Assembly (NCBI GenBank): GCA_947625255.1
Contig: CANQNT010000013.1
Coordinates: forward strand, 1-64,000
Length of the DNA stretch: 64,000 bases
Direction of reading: 5' to 3'
From: an uncultured Acetatifactor sp.
GTDB lineage: Bacteria; Bacillota; Clostridia; Lachnospirales; Lachnospiraceae
Below the pieces are notes generated by a model. That model saw nothing but the letters and a program-made list of their open reading frames with translations. It did not search any database and had not been told where the DNA came from. The stretch's first letter is position 1; each line of letters starts with the position of its first letter. Shown here piece by piece: positions 8,116 to 17,221 of the stretch. Made by a program: the position numbers and the translations under genes.

Positions 8116-9828
8116 ATGTCCCAGAGAAGATCCGGTATGGAAAAAGAATATAAAAAGCTGCCAATCGGGGTGGATAGCTTTGAAAAACTAATTCGTGGAG
8201 ATTATTACTATTTAGATAAAACATTGTTTGTCAAGGAATTGCTTCTGTCACACGGAGAGGTAAATCTTTTTACCCGTCCCCGTAGGTTTGGGAAGACATT
8301 AAACATGAGTATGCTGAAGGCTTTTTTCGAGATCGGATCTGACAGGGATTTGTTTACAGGTCTGAAAATTGAGCAGGAAGAGAAAATATGCCGAGTACAT
8401 CAGGGACAATATCCCGTCGTGTTTTTATCTTTGAAGGGAGTGGAAGGAAGAAACTATACGGAGGCGATCGAAATGTTTGCATCCCTGATCGCCAAGGAGG
8501 GGAAACGTTTTTCTTATTTATTGGGGAGCGGCAGTACCGAAGCTTCCGATCAGGAAATTTTGGAGAAATTGATTTACAGGAAAGGGGATATAACTGATCT
8601 GAAAACTTCCCTCGTTACGATCATGCGGATGTTGAAGGCTTACTATGGGAAACCGGTTATTTTGCTTTTGGATGAATATGACGTACCGCTGGATAAGGCG
8701 AATGAAAATGGTTATTATCCTGAAATGGTCAGTTTCCTGAGGGGCTTTATGGGAGAAGCGTTTAAGACGAATTCCGACCTGTACTTTGCGGTGGTAACAG
8801 GATGTCTCCGTATTTCAAAAGAAAGTATTTTTACCGGAGTGAATAATCTAAAAACGGATACCATCTCTGATGTGAGATATGATGAATTTTTTGGATTTAC
8901 GGAGGAAGATGTCCGAATCATTTTGAAGGACTATGAATTGACGGAAGCATATACGGATATCAAGGAATGGTATGACGGTTATCGCTTTGGTGATACAAAC
9001 GTTTATTGTCCCTGGGATGTGGTGAACCATTGTGACAGGCTGCTGGCGGATCCGGACGCAAAACCAAGACTTTATTGGAATAACACAAGCTCCAATCAGA
9101 TCGTGAAACTGTTTGTGGATATCGCGGATGCCACCACCAGACGGGATATTGAAGAACTGATAGCCGGTAAAACCATTTATAAGACTTTGTCGGAGGATCT
9201 TACCTATGGGGAATTGGAGAGTAGCCCGGAAAATTTATGGAGCGTCTTGTATTTGACGGGATATTTAACCTCTATGGCCGACAGGTGCGGCATTCCCTTT
9301 ACAAAGGTACCCTTAGTGATCCCCAATAAGGAAATCAGGGAAATTTTTGTCGAAAAGGTTCAAAAATGGTTTGAGGAACGGGTAAATTCATCCCATGAAA
9401 CCCTTTCTGCATTATACCGGGCTCTGCAATCCGGGAATGCCGATGAGGTAGAAGTGTTTTTACAAAGTCAGTTGCGCGCCACCATCAGCTATTATGACGG
9501 ATATGAGAGCTTTTATCATGGTTTTGTCCTGGGGCTTTTAAAAGGAAATGGTAAGTGGACGGTTTTATCCAACAGGGAAGCCGGGAACGGGAGGAGCGAT
9601 ATCCAGATAGAATGTGGGGACGGGGAAACCGGTATTATTATTGAGATTAAGTGTGGGAAGGACAAGGCTTCCCTTGCGGATTTGTCGGAAACTGCACTGA
9701 ATCAGGTTGTAGAAAAATCGTATACGGATTCTCTTTACAATGAGGATATTGCCCAGATATGGATTTTTGGAATTTCTTTTTATCGAAAAAGCTGCTGTGT
9801 CCGCGCAAAAAGGGTGGAGCTTAATTAG
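8116..9828 (+). CDS. AAA-ATPase-like protein with C-terminal PD-(D/E)XK nuclease-like domain
   Basis: This 570-aa protein matches the family of proteins that pair an AAA-ATPase-like domain (PF09820 type) with a PD-(D/E)XK domain (PF08011 type). Residues 13-60 include KLPIGVDSFEKLI, YYLDKT and a Walker-A-like FTRPRRFGKTLN with Lys60. VILLLDEYDVPL is the Walker B strand. Near the C-terminus GRSDIQIE followed by GIIIEIKCGK gives the nuclease-like Asp...Glu-x-Lys core. Start 8116 follows GGAG at suitable distance; a second in-frame ATG is at 8137. The family is abundant and multicopy in gut anaerobes, and its function is not established; nucleic-acid processing or mobile-element-related roles are proposed only by inference. 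Confidence 0.9.
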   Translation: MSQRRSGMEKEYKKLPIGVDSFEKLIRGDYYYLDKTLFVKELLLSHGEVNLFTRPRRFGKTLNMSMLKAFFEIGSDRDLFTGLKIEQEEKICRVHQGQYPVVFLSLKGVEGRNYTEAIEMFASLIAKEGKRFSYLLGSGSTEASDQEILEKLIYRKGDITDLKTSLVTIMRMLKAYYGKPVILLLDEYDVPLDKANENGYYPEMVSFLRGFMGEAFKTNSDLYFAVVTGCLRISKESIFTGVNNLKTDTISDVRYDEFFGFTEEDVRIILKDYELTEAYTDIKEWYDGYRFGDTNVYCPWDVVNHCDRLLADPDAKPRLYWNNTSSNQIVKLFVDIADATTRRDIEELIAGKTIYKTLSEDLTYGELESSPENLWSVLYLTGYLTSMADRCGIPFTKVPLVIPNKEIREIFVEKVQKWFEERVNSSHETLSALYRALQSGNADEVEVFLQSQLRATISYYDGYESFYHGFVLGLLKGNGKWTVLSNREAGNGRSDIQIECGDGETGIIIEIKCGKDKASLADLSETALNQVVEKSYTDSLYNEDIAQIWIFGISFYRKSCCVRAKRVELN

Positions 9829-9891
9829 AAAACGTCGTCAGGTTCATGCCTTTAAGGCAGGAAGGGTAAACGCGAGGATGGGAAAAAGGAA

Positions 9892-10769
9892 ATGGAGAAG
9901 CCCAAAACTGTGGATGTGACCGCGTTGGGCGAACTTTTGATCGATTTTACGGAAAACGGAAAAAGCGAAAAGGGGGAATTCCCTTTTTGAAGCCAATCCC
10001 GGGGGAGCGTCCTGTAATGTACTTGCCATGCTGGCGAAGCTGGGGCATTCCACGGCCTTTATCGGCAAGGTGGGAAAGGACTTCTTCGGGGAGCAGTTAA
10101 AGAACGCCATTGAAGAGGTGGGAATCGACGCCTCTTATCTGCGGATGGACGAAAAGGTTCACACTACCCTGGCCCTGGTGCATACCTTCCCGGATGGGGA
10201 CAGAGATTTTTCCTTTTACCGGGATCCCGGGGCGGATATGATGTTAAAGGAGGAAGAGGTGCCGGAGGAGCTTTTGGAGCGGACCAGGATCTTCCACTTT
10301 GGTACCCTTTCCATGACCCATGAAGGCGTGCGGAGAGCCACAAAGAAGGCGGTGGAGAAGGCGAAGGGCTGCGGCGCCTTGATTTCCTTTGCTCCCAACC
10401 TGCGGCCGCCTCTGTGGGAGAGCCTGGAGGACGCCAGAACCCAGGTGCTGTACGGACTGGGGCAATGCCATATCCTGAAGATCTCGGACAATGAGATCCA
10501 GTGGCTTACCGGGGAGGAGGATTATTCCGCAGGGGTGAAATGGATCAATGGTGCTGCACTATATCCTGAAGCATGGGGAGATCCGGAAACCGGGGGATCC
10601 TCAGAACCAGGGGAGGAACCTAAACTTAAGTCTGGAAAGATTTACGGAGGAAAATCTCCTGGAAATGCTGAATTTCGCCAACTGCGCCGCCTCCCTTGTC
10701 ACCACCAGAAAGGGAGCGCTGCGTGTGATGCCTTCCCTGGAGGAGATCGAGAGGGAGCGGGGCAGATAG
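9892..10769 (+). pseudogene. PfkB-family fructokinase, frameshifted
   Basis: The frame begins MEKPKTVDVTALGELLIDFT and stops at about 9990. A shift near the T5 run at 9984-9988 restores FEANPGGASCNVLAMLAKLG, the PfkB N-terminal signature. Similarity continues through SFYRDPGADMML and ILKISDNEIQWLTG. After about 10540 the frame degenerates, and the end appears in another frame as LEMLNFANCAASLVTTRKGA...PSLEEIERERGR, the family's normal C-terminus. The catalytic GAGD segment is absent. Two or more lesions make it inactive. It was probably the fructokinase partner of the GH32 hydrolase. Confidence 0.88.
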
Positions 10770-11001
10770 GGAGATTTCTTTCCCAAATACAATGTGCTGG
10801 GGCTTATGCTTGTCGGAACCGTCCTTGTAGTATGGGACACCTTTTGCAGGAAGGCTTGACACTTTTTCCGGAGATGATACCATTATTTATGAAAAAAGAA
10901 GGTTCTCCGGATCTGCGGCAGGAGATGGAAACTGGCCGGTTGGGAAGACGAGTCTAAGGAAGAGCAAAATCAGGAAAGAAACGGAATGGGGACGAAGGAG
11001 G
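10770..11001 (+). other. Degenerate spacer with a hydrophobic fragment
   Basis: Between the PfkB and DUF554 remnants, one frame reads YNVLGLMLVGTVLVVW (about 10788-10840), a possible membrane-helix remnant followed by stops. No gene can be supported. Confidence 0.3.
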
Positions 11002-11181
11002 CTTGGAACAATTGTAAATACCTGTACGATCCTTACAGGAAGCGTGATTGGCAGTATATTTAAGAAAGGGATTCAGGAAAAACAGCAGAACGCGCTGTTC
11101 ACGAAGATGGGGCTGGCTGCGGCCGGTCTTGGGATCAATGCCGTGGTTCAGAATATGCCTAAGAGCAATTATCTGAAATGA
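11002..11181 (+). pseudogene. DUF554 family membrane protein, N-terminal remnant
   Basis: Sixty codons in one frame read LGTIVNTCTILTGSVIGSIF, KKGIQEKQQNALF and GLAAAGLGINAVVQ, the N-terminal part of DUF554 (YdfK-like) membrane proteins, which are normally about 230 aa. The initiator Met is replaced by a read-through from upstream codons and the frame stops at 11181, so only a quarter of the gene remains. Confidence 0.65.
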
Positions 11182-11289
11182 TACGACTTTTTCCCCTTTT
11201 GTGCAAGCTTAACCAGATAAGACTTTCAGGCCGGAAGTGGTTTGAATGAGAAGCTGAAAAGATGATAGCTTGGAAAGAACTGCGTTACC

Positions 11290-12516
11290 GTGCAGTGGAA
11301 AGCCTATGTGGCAGCAGGATATCCGGAGATCAATTCCTTCGACGATCTGATTCCTGTCATGAAGAAAATGCTTGAGGCCTATCCGGAAACTGAGAGTGAC
11401 GGTGAGGATGGCGGAACTCCTACTGTGGGAACCGCGCTGAATGCAGGAAGCGATGGTGAATATTGGGGCAACATGACGCAGTGGTACAGGTGGCATGGCT
11501 ACGAGCCGGATAATCTTGCCTACTTACTGGAAACCGATATGTTTAATGGGAAATATGTCAGTATTTTGGACGCCGGTAGGGATAGCTTGTATTACAAGGG
11601 CCTGAAATGGTACAATCAGTGCTATAGAGAGGGGCTAATGGATCCTGACAGCATCAATACTGAAAGAAATGTGCAGTCGGCCAAGCAGAATAACCTTGAG
11701 GTGATGATGCCCAGCGGTACTCTCCAGGGTTATATCGGTTACAGGGGCGTTTACGTCCCGGGACAGACCGTTACGCAGGAGAACTGGACCACTCCTTACG
11801 GCGGAAAATATTATTTGGTGGTGAATGCCAAGACACAGAATTTGCAGGGCGCCTTAAAACTTCTGGACGGGTTGGCGAATCTGGATATGAAATTTGAAAT
11901 CTGTCACGGTCCTCAGGGCTTTTTATGGGATTTGGATGAGAACGGCCTGGTCGTTATGACAGAAGAAGCCATCGACCGCGAGGTACATCCTGAGAATTAT
12001 ACTGCATTGGAAGGCTGGCCGGGGTATGGCGAGCAAACCACTTTCATGGATCAGTGGATCTTGGATCATACGAATTACGGTCCTTCTTATTCTTATATCG
12101 GTACGGACGGCAACCCCAGACATTCCAGAGTCAGACAGGCATGGTTTGAAGTGAAAGATATTATGGCGCAGCAGGAAGAGAATGTTCAATGGGTGGAGCA
12201 TTTCGGTTATAAGGATCTGAAGGCGCAGCTGAAGGATCACAATGCTTATAAGCTGAACACCGATTTGGATAATGTGAAGTCCTTTGTCTCCACGCCGGAC
12301 GATATCATGCAGCTGACCGTGGATGCGATCAAGGATGTGGTGGTATCTGCGAGCTGGAAGATGGTGTATGCGAACAATGATGAGGAATTTGAAAATATCT
12401 GGGATCAGATGATTCAGGATTGTATTGAACTGAACAATGATAATGATATTGTTGCTTGGAGACTGGAAGATCTGGAACATGCACGGGAGATCGTGAAGAG
12501 TCTGGAGGCAAATTAA
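11290..12516 (+). pseudogene. ABC sugar transporter solute-binding protein, N-terminally truncated
   Basis: A 408-codon frame resembles the middle and C-terminal part of a family-1 extracellular solute-binding protein: WKAYVAAGYPEINSFDDLIPVMKKM, then WYNQCYREGLMDPDS, a strand with YYLVVNAKT, and a long helical C-terminus. The signal peptide, lipobox and first ~100 residues normally expected are missing, and the frame opens at a GTG (11290) without a clear ribosome site. No permease genes follow; a terminator-like hairpin comes next. It is best read as the surviving 3' part of a sugar-uptake gene that can no longer be exported. Confidence 0.75.
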
Positions 12517-12566
12517 GAACAGGCCGTTGAAGCGGCGCTTACAGGCAGTTATATAGAAGATACGGC

Positions 12567-12600
12567 AGGCGGTCCCGGACAACCGGGACTGCCTGTTGTA
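12567..12600 (+). terminator. Strong hairpin after the solute-binding protein remnant
   Basis: A 12-bp GC-rich stem (12567-12578 with 12583-12594, one G-T pair) has an ACAA loop and only a weak T-rich tail. It probably ended the old sugar-uptake operon. Confidence 0.7.
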
Positions 12601-12629
12601 CATTGGAATTCAGGAAAAGGAGAAAGACT

Positions 12630-15059
12630 ATGCCCAGAATAGAACAGGAAATCATGACAGAATGGCGTTTCGCTTTTGTACCCGCTAAACCCAGGAAAGT
12701 GATCAAGTACATGATAGAGGAAGAGGACTGTCTGCTTAAAAACCAAGAGTTGCCGCAGGAAAGGGAATGGGAAGAAATTGTTCTTCCCCATGATTGGGCG
12801 GTAGACCGGCCGTTTTCACAAAAAATGGAGCAGGCAGAGGCCCAGGGGTTCCGGGATCGTTGGGGGATAGGCTGGTATGCAAGAAAGCTTGTAATTACGG
12901 AGAAGAAGTTGGGATATCAGTATTTTCTGGATTTCGGCGGTATCTATGAGAACAGCAGCATCTGGGTAAACGGAAAATATGTGGGCGGCAGAAAATACGG
13001 CTACAGTTCCTTTCGGACGGAGATCACAGATGTCATCAGGGAGGGAGAAAATGAGCTGCTCATCAAGGTAGATAATACGCTCTTGCCGGCGGACCGCTGG
13101 TACAGCGGCTGTGGAATTTACCGTACAGTGAAGCTTACGGAAGTAGAACAGAGGCACCTGGAATCCTGGAAAATGCAGATACATACAGGAATAAAGGGAA
13201 AGCAGGGATGGATCGAAGTTGATACAGGCGGTCAGGGACCTGTGCGGGTTCTTTTAAAGGAGACCGACAAGAGGGACTGTACGGCCAGCGAACGAAGGAT
13301 TCTGGCGGAGGCTGTGTGCTGCGGAGATGTCCCGATCCGGTTAGAGGTGGAGGATGCCCTTCTCTGGTCAGCAAAGACTCCGAATCTGTATGAACTGGAG
13401 CTGATTCTGCTTCAGGGGACAGGGGAATCGGAGTGCGACAGGATTTCCATGAGGGTTGGAATACGGGAGATTTCCTTCCGGCCAGGAGAAGGAATGTTTG
13501 TGAATGGACAGCGGGAACTTCTTAAGGGCGTATGCCTCCATCAGGATGTGGGGATCCGGGGAATTGCCGCGAAAAAGGAGATTTGGGCAAAAAGACTGGC
13601 GGATCTTAAAGAAATGGGCTGTAATGCTATCCGTACCTCTCATCATACTCCCTCTTCTGAGTTTTTGGATCTATGTGATGAGATGGGTTTCTATGTATAT
13701 GAAGAGTGCTTTGATAAATGGACCTTAGGGCTCTATGGCCGCTATTTTGAAACCGAATGGGAAAAAGATGTAGAAGCCATGGTTCTTCGGGATCGTAACC
13801 GTCCCAGCGTTGTAATATGGGGCGTGGGCAATGAGGTAGAGTTCCAGGGACAGAACGCTATGCTCGGTCGTCTTGAATTGTTGGTGAATAAAGTAAAGAG
13901 CATGGATCGAAAGCGCCCGGTGACCTACGCGATGAATCCTCATTTCAGCAGGGAAAGAGATGTGGATGTTACCAAAATTAAGGATATTCAGAAGTTTGTA
14001 GATGAAAAATCCAGTACGGAGATTGAAGATAACGCGGAACGCGTAGAGCGAATTTGTAAAATCGGCGCATTGGTGGATATACTGGCATGTAATTATCAGG
14101 AACAGTGGTATCCCATGATCCATGATGCCATGCCGGATAAGCTGATCCTGGGAACGGAGGTTTATCAGTATTTCTGCGGTCATGTGGATCATATGCAAAA
14201 CTATACTCTGCGGAATCCTTCTCTGGTGCCGGAGCAATACGATTATTGCATCGGCAGCATGATCTGGACCGGATATGATTATCTGGGAGAATCTATGGGG
14301 TATCCTGCTAAGGGCTGGGGCGGTTCCCCGATCCGTACTGACGGCAGCAAAAGAGCGTCTTATTATATCCTGAAAAGCTATTGGACGAAGGAACCCATGA
14401 TCTATTTCTCCGTTATGGATTATTCCCTGAGGGATGAAGGGGTCAAGGAGCATTGGGATCTGCCCATCTACGCCCATCACTGGCATTTCCCGCAGTTCCG
14501 GAAAGTGGTGGTGCCTTATATGATCGCGACGAACTGTGAAAGAGTGGAAATTTTCGTAGGTGGCAGACAGTTTTCAGCCCCTGATCCGGCGCGGTGCCCG
14601 GACAGGCTGATCACAGGTTTTGTTCCTTATATTCCGGGTAAGATACGTGTGGTTGGTTATATCGGTGAAAAGGAAGTATGCAGCCAGGAAATCGTCACTC
14701 CGGGACCGGCGGTAAAGCTGTCTTTTGCGGAAAAAGAGAGAAGACTTCCGGTCAGGGAGGGATATGAGATCCTTTTGACAATGAGAACGGAAGATGCACA
14801 AGGGAATCCCTGCTTCAGGGAAAGCTCTCTTGTGTGCTTTATGGCAGAGGGTCCGGCAGAGATCCTCGGCGTGGATAACGGTGACATCTGCGGCGAAGAG
14901 CCTTATCAGTCGAATCGGATCCATATGTACCACGGCAGTGCCAGCGTTCTGGTGCGCCTGACAGGAGAGCCGGGACGCGCGGTGATCCGGGCTTTCGCGG
15001 AAGGAATGAGCGCCGGGGAAGCAACGTTCTTTATCGGTGATGGAGATGACCGCAGATGA
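12630..15059 (+). CDS. Glycoside hydrolase family 2 (beta-galactosidase / beta-glucuronidase-like)
   Basis: The 809-aa cytoplasmic protein has the GH2 order: jelly-roll sugar-binding domain (LPHDWAVDRPF, GIGWYARKL, residues ~50-180), immunoglobulin-like domain, TIM barrel starting at LLKGVCLHQDVG, and an added C-terminal Ig-like region. The acid/base Glu402 lies in WGVGNEVEF and the nucleophile Glu510 in LGTEVYQY. A typical HHTP segment (RTSHHTPSSEFLDLCDEMG) precedes them. ATG 12630 is preferred to the upstream ATG 12603 because AAAGGAGAAAG precedes it. The natural substrate (beta-galactoside, glucuronide or other) is not decidable. It is the best preserved gene of the decayed sugar locus. 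Confidence 0.93.
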   Translation: MPRIEQEIMTEWRFAFVPAKPRKVIKYMIEEEDCLLKNQELPQEREWEEIVLPHDWAVDRPFSQKMEQAEAQGFRDRWGIGWYARKLVITEKKLGYQYFLDFGGIYENSSIWVNGKYVGGRKYGYSSFRTEITDVIREGENELLIKVDNTLLPADRWYSGCGIYRTVKLTEVEQRHLESWKMQIHTGIKGKQGWIEVDTGGQGPVRVLLKETDKRDCTASERRILAEAVCCGDVPIRLEVEDALLWSAKTPNLYELELILLQGTGESECDRISMRVGIREISFRPGEGMFVNGQRELLKGVCLHQDVGIRGIAAKKEIWAKRLADLKEMGCNAIRTSHHTPSSEFLDLCDEMGFYVYEECFDKWTLGLYGRYFETEWEKDVEAMVLRDRNRPSVVIWGVGNEVEFQGQNAMLGRLELLVNKVKSMDRKRPVTYAMNPHFSRERDVDVTKIKDIQKFVDEKSSTEIEDNAERVERICKIGALVDILACNYQEQWYPMIHDAMPDKLILGTEVYQYFCGHVDHMQNYTLRNPSLVPEQYDYCIGSMIWTGYDYLGESMGYPAKGWGGSPIRTDGSKRASYYILKSYWTKEPMIYFSVMDYSLRDEGVKEHWDLPIYAHHWHFPQFRKVVVPYMIATNCERVEIFVGGRQFSAPDPARCPDRLITGFVPYIPGKIRVVGYIGEKEVCSQEIVTPGPAVKLSFAEKERRLPVREGYEILLTMRTEDAQGNPCFRESSLVCFMAEGPAEILGVDNGDICGEEPYQSNRIHMYHGSASVLVRLTGEPGRAVIRAFAEGMSAGEATFFIGDGDDRR

Positions 15060-15146
15060 TATTGGGGACGGCATAGTGTATGGACATCATATGCCAGACA
15101 GATCCTTTATGCGGCTGATCGCGGAAGAGGCGGGGCTCTGTCTGGG

Positions 15147-15326
15147 ATGTATGCCGTGAACGGGACGACTGTGATCAGAAGTGGGAATACCATACAGACC
15201 CAGGTAGAAGGGGCGCCGCAGGAGATGTCGGATATGATCCTTTTAGACGGATATACCAATGATGCCGATGAAAGGAATCTGGGCATGTTGGGGGAGATAT
15301 TGCCGGAAGGTGAGGAGAACTTTTAA
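15147..15326 (+). other. Unassigned C-terminal gene fragment
   Basis: A 59-codon frame reads MYAVNGTTVIRSGNTIQT ... NLGMLGEILPEGEENF and extends upstream without stop as QILYAADRGRGGALSG. It looks like real coding sequence but begins inside DNA directly after the GH2 gene. No family is recognised. A further stop-free frame, 15311-15502 (ending KKMNDQIIWYVRIAHMY), may be another remnant. Confidence 0.3.
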
Positions 15327-15513
15327 TTGCAGCGTGCAGCACCGAGATACAAACAGCTATTTGGCAAACTGTTTTGGGTATGATTTATGGTGCAATGTGG
15401 GGTGGAGCGGCAGAAAAGAAAAAACCGCCGCCGGGTAATATCCTGCCGAAGAAGATGAACGATCAAATCATTTGGTATGTTCGAATTGCACATATGTATT
15501 AATGGGCTCATGG

Positions 15514-15553
15514 AAAAACAGGAGGATACAGATTCGCATCCTCCTGTTTGTTA
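15514..15553 (-). terminator. Terminator of the antiporter gene
   Basis: A 12-bp stem (15516-15527 against 15538-15549) has a T-run on the minus strand and lies 34 bases after the minus-strand stop codon of the antiporter gene. The + strand also has a short T-run, so it may work in both directions. Confidence 0.85.
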
Positions 15554-15586
15554 TGCGGACAGCGCGCTTTGTGTGCCGTCCGACGG

Positions 15587-16894
15587 CTAAGCCTGTTTGG
15601 AATTTTTGCCTTGCTTGGCGGCCTCCAGCTTGAGCTTGCGGCGGTTCTTGACATCCTCGGGCATCGGCTTAATATCCCCGGACAGGGTCAAGGCCTGCTT
15701 GGTGGCCATAGGACCAAGCAGCTCGTAAATCAGGATGGCAAAAAGGGTAATGTTACGGATGAGCGAACCCGCTTCTCCAAGCTGCATGGCGGTAGCGCAC
15801 ATTCCCAAAGCCACGCCGGCCTGAGGGAACAAGGTGATGCCTAAGTATTTACAGATACTGGGGGAACAATTGGTGGCCTTGGCACTGATTGCCGCGCCAA
15901 AATATTTTCCGGCGCAGCGGGACAAGATGTAGACAAAACCGATGGCCACGATGGCCGCGTCAGAGAAGACATTCAGCTCCAGCTCCGCGCCGCTGATCAC
16001 AAAGAAAAGAGCAAAAAGCGGGGATGTCCATTTGTCCGCAGCTCCCATCAGATCGTGTGACAAGGGACAGATATTGCAGAAAATCGTACCCAGCATCATA
16101 CAAACCAGCAGAGAGGAAAAGGAAATATGCACGGGACCGATGTCGAATTCCAGCATGGCCAGCGAAGCGGTCAGGAACACAAAAGCGATGGCCAGGTTCA
16201 GTCGGTTGGTATTGGAATTGAAAAGCCGCTCTAATTGCGTCAGCACCCATCCCATGACCGCGCCCAGCAGCAGGGAGGCTACAATCTCGATGAACGGATT
16301 GAGAAGGATGGAGACAAGGTCCACCGCACCGCTTTGCAGGGTTCTGGCAATTCCAAAGGAAACGGCAAAGACGACAAGACCTACCGCGTCATCCAGGGCT
16401 ACGATGGGCAGAAGCAGACTGGTGAGGGGACCCTTGGCCTTATACTGACGCACCACCATCAATGTGGCGGCGGGAGCGGTAGCCGTGGCAATGGCACCCA
16501 GAGTGATGACCTGGGGCATGGAAAGCTTTTCGGGCAGGATCAGATGTACCACGAATAAGGACAAGTCCACGAGCAACGTGGCGGTCAAGGCCTGAAAGAT
16601 ACCGATGATGATTGCTTGTCTGCCGGTCTCTTTCAGATCTTCCAGACGGAACTCATTTCCGATGGAAAAGGCAATGAAGCCCAGAGCTACTTCCGAAATC
16701 AGGGAAAGAGAGGCTACCTGCTCTCCAGTGTTAAACCCCAGGCCTTCGATGCCCAACGCTCCCAGGAAATAGGGTCCGATCAAAACTCCGGCGACCAAAT
16801 AGGCAGTGACGGAGGGCAGCTTGAAAGGCTTGAAAGCCCTTGTCATCATCAGCCCCGCCAGAATGGCAATGGATACGGATAATAAAGTATACAC
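15587..16894 (-). CDS. Monovalent cation:proton antiporter (CPA2 family)
   Basis: This 435-aa integral membrane protein has about 12 hydrophobic segments. Motifs fit the Na+/H+ or K+/H+ antiporter CPA2 family: an early PYFLGALGIEGLG loop, ISEVALGFIAFSIGNEF in the ion-path helix, and TAPAATLMV followed by VALDDAVGLVVFA, which contains the paired Asp residues of the transport site. No C-terminal TrkA-N domain is present; the tail is short and basic. It starts at GTG 16894 after AAGGAGG, with its own promoter at 16942-16970. The role is exchange of Na+ or K+ for protons across the cytoplasmic membrane. Confidence 0.9.
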   Translation of the reverse strand: MYTLLSVSIAILAGLMMTRAFKPFKLPSVTAYLVAGVLIGPYFLGALGIEGLGFNTGEQVASLSLISEVALGFIAFSIGNEFRLEDLKETGRQAIIIGIFQALTATLLVDLSLFVVHLILPEKLSMPQVITLGAIATATAPAATLMVVRQYKAKGPLTSLLLPIVALDDAVGLVVFAVSFGIARTLQSGAVDLVSILLNPFIEIVASLLLGAVMGWVLTQLERLFNSNTNRLNLAIAFVFLTASLAMLEFDIGPVHISFSSLLVCMMLGTIFCNICPLSHDLMGAADKWTSPLFALFFVISGAELELNVFSDAAIVAIGFVYILSRCAGKYFGAAISAKATNCSPSICKYLGITLFPQAGVALGMCATAMQLGEAGSLIRNITLFAILIYELLGPMATKQALTLSGDIKPMPEDVKNRRKLKLEAAKQGKNSKQA

Positions 16895-16941
16895 GAAAAA
16901 ACCTCCTTCGATTGAAAAAACAGTGCCTATGACACAATTTT

Positions 16942-16970
16942 GTTATACAACATATTTTCGTGGGAAACAA
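16942..16970 (-). promoter_or_regulatory. Promoter of the antiporter gene
   Basis: On the minus strand TTGTTT (16970-16965), a 17-base spacer and TATAAC (16947-16942), giving a leader of about 40 bases before the GTG start. Confidence 0.55.
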
Positions 16971-17160
16971 TCGAAAATATCACTAATTTTTCGGCAGTTT
17001 TCTCATTTTCTTTGCGTAATTTTCGATATTATGCTTTTACTGTGTAAGGCAAAGCAGTTGCTCCATGCCCCCGGCGTGCCTTACATGGGACGGCAGGTGA
17101 TGAAACCGATGGGAATCGTAATGCTGAGAAACGTAATTCTCTATTGATGAGAATAGGGTG

Positions 17161-17189
17161 TTGAAGTTCTGGGTGAAATCGATTATAAT
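17161..17189 (+). promoter_or_regulatory. Promoter of the rluF-ligA region
   Basis: TTGAAG (17161-17166), 17-base spacer, TATAAT (17184-17189). It lies 32 bases upstream of the rluF start and probably also serves ligA and metA. Confidence 0.75.
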
Positions 17190-17221
17190 AGAGGAATGTC
17201 GGAACGGCAAGGAGGAGGACG

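Larger units (their letters stand above)
16895..17221. other. Divergent intergenic region between antiporter and rluF
   Basis: The region holds the leftward antiporter promoter and the rightward rluF promoter, described separately. A small hairpin (attctc/gagaat, 17136-17154) sits just upstream of the rluF -35 box. The 17040-17130 segment is GC-richer than its flanks and has no open frame of note; no known RNA family was recognised there. Confidence 0.5.

Noticed and set aside
15073..15120. Sortase-like fragment (IVYGHHMPDRSF)
   Set aside because: A short stretch resembles the class B sortase GHxM motif, but it overlaps another more protein-like frame and has no further support.
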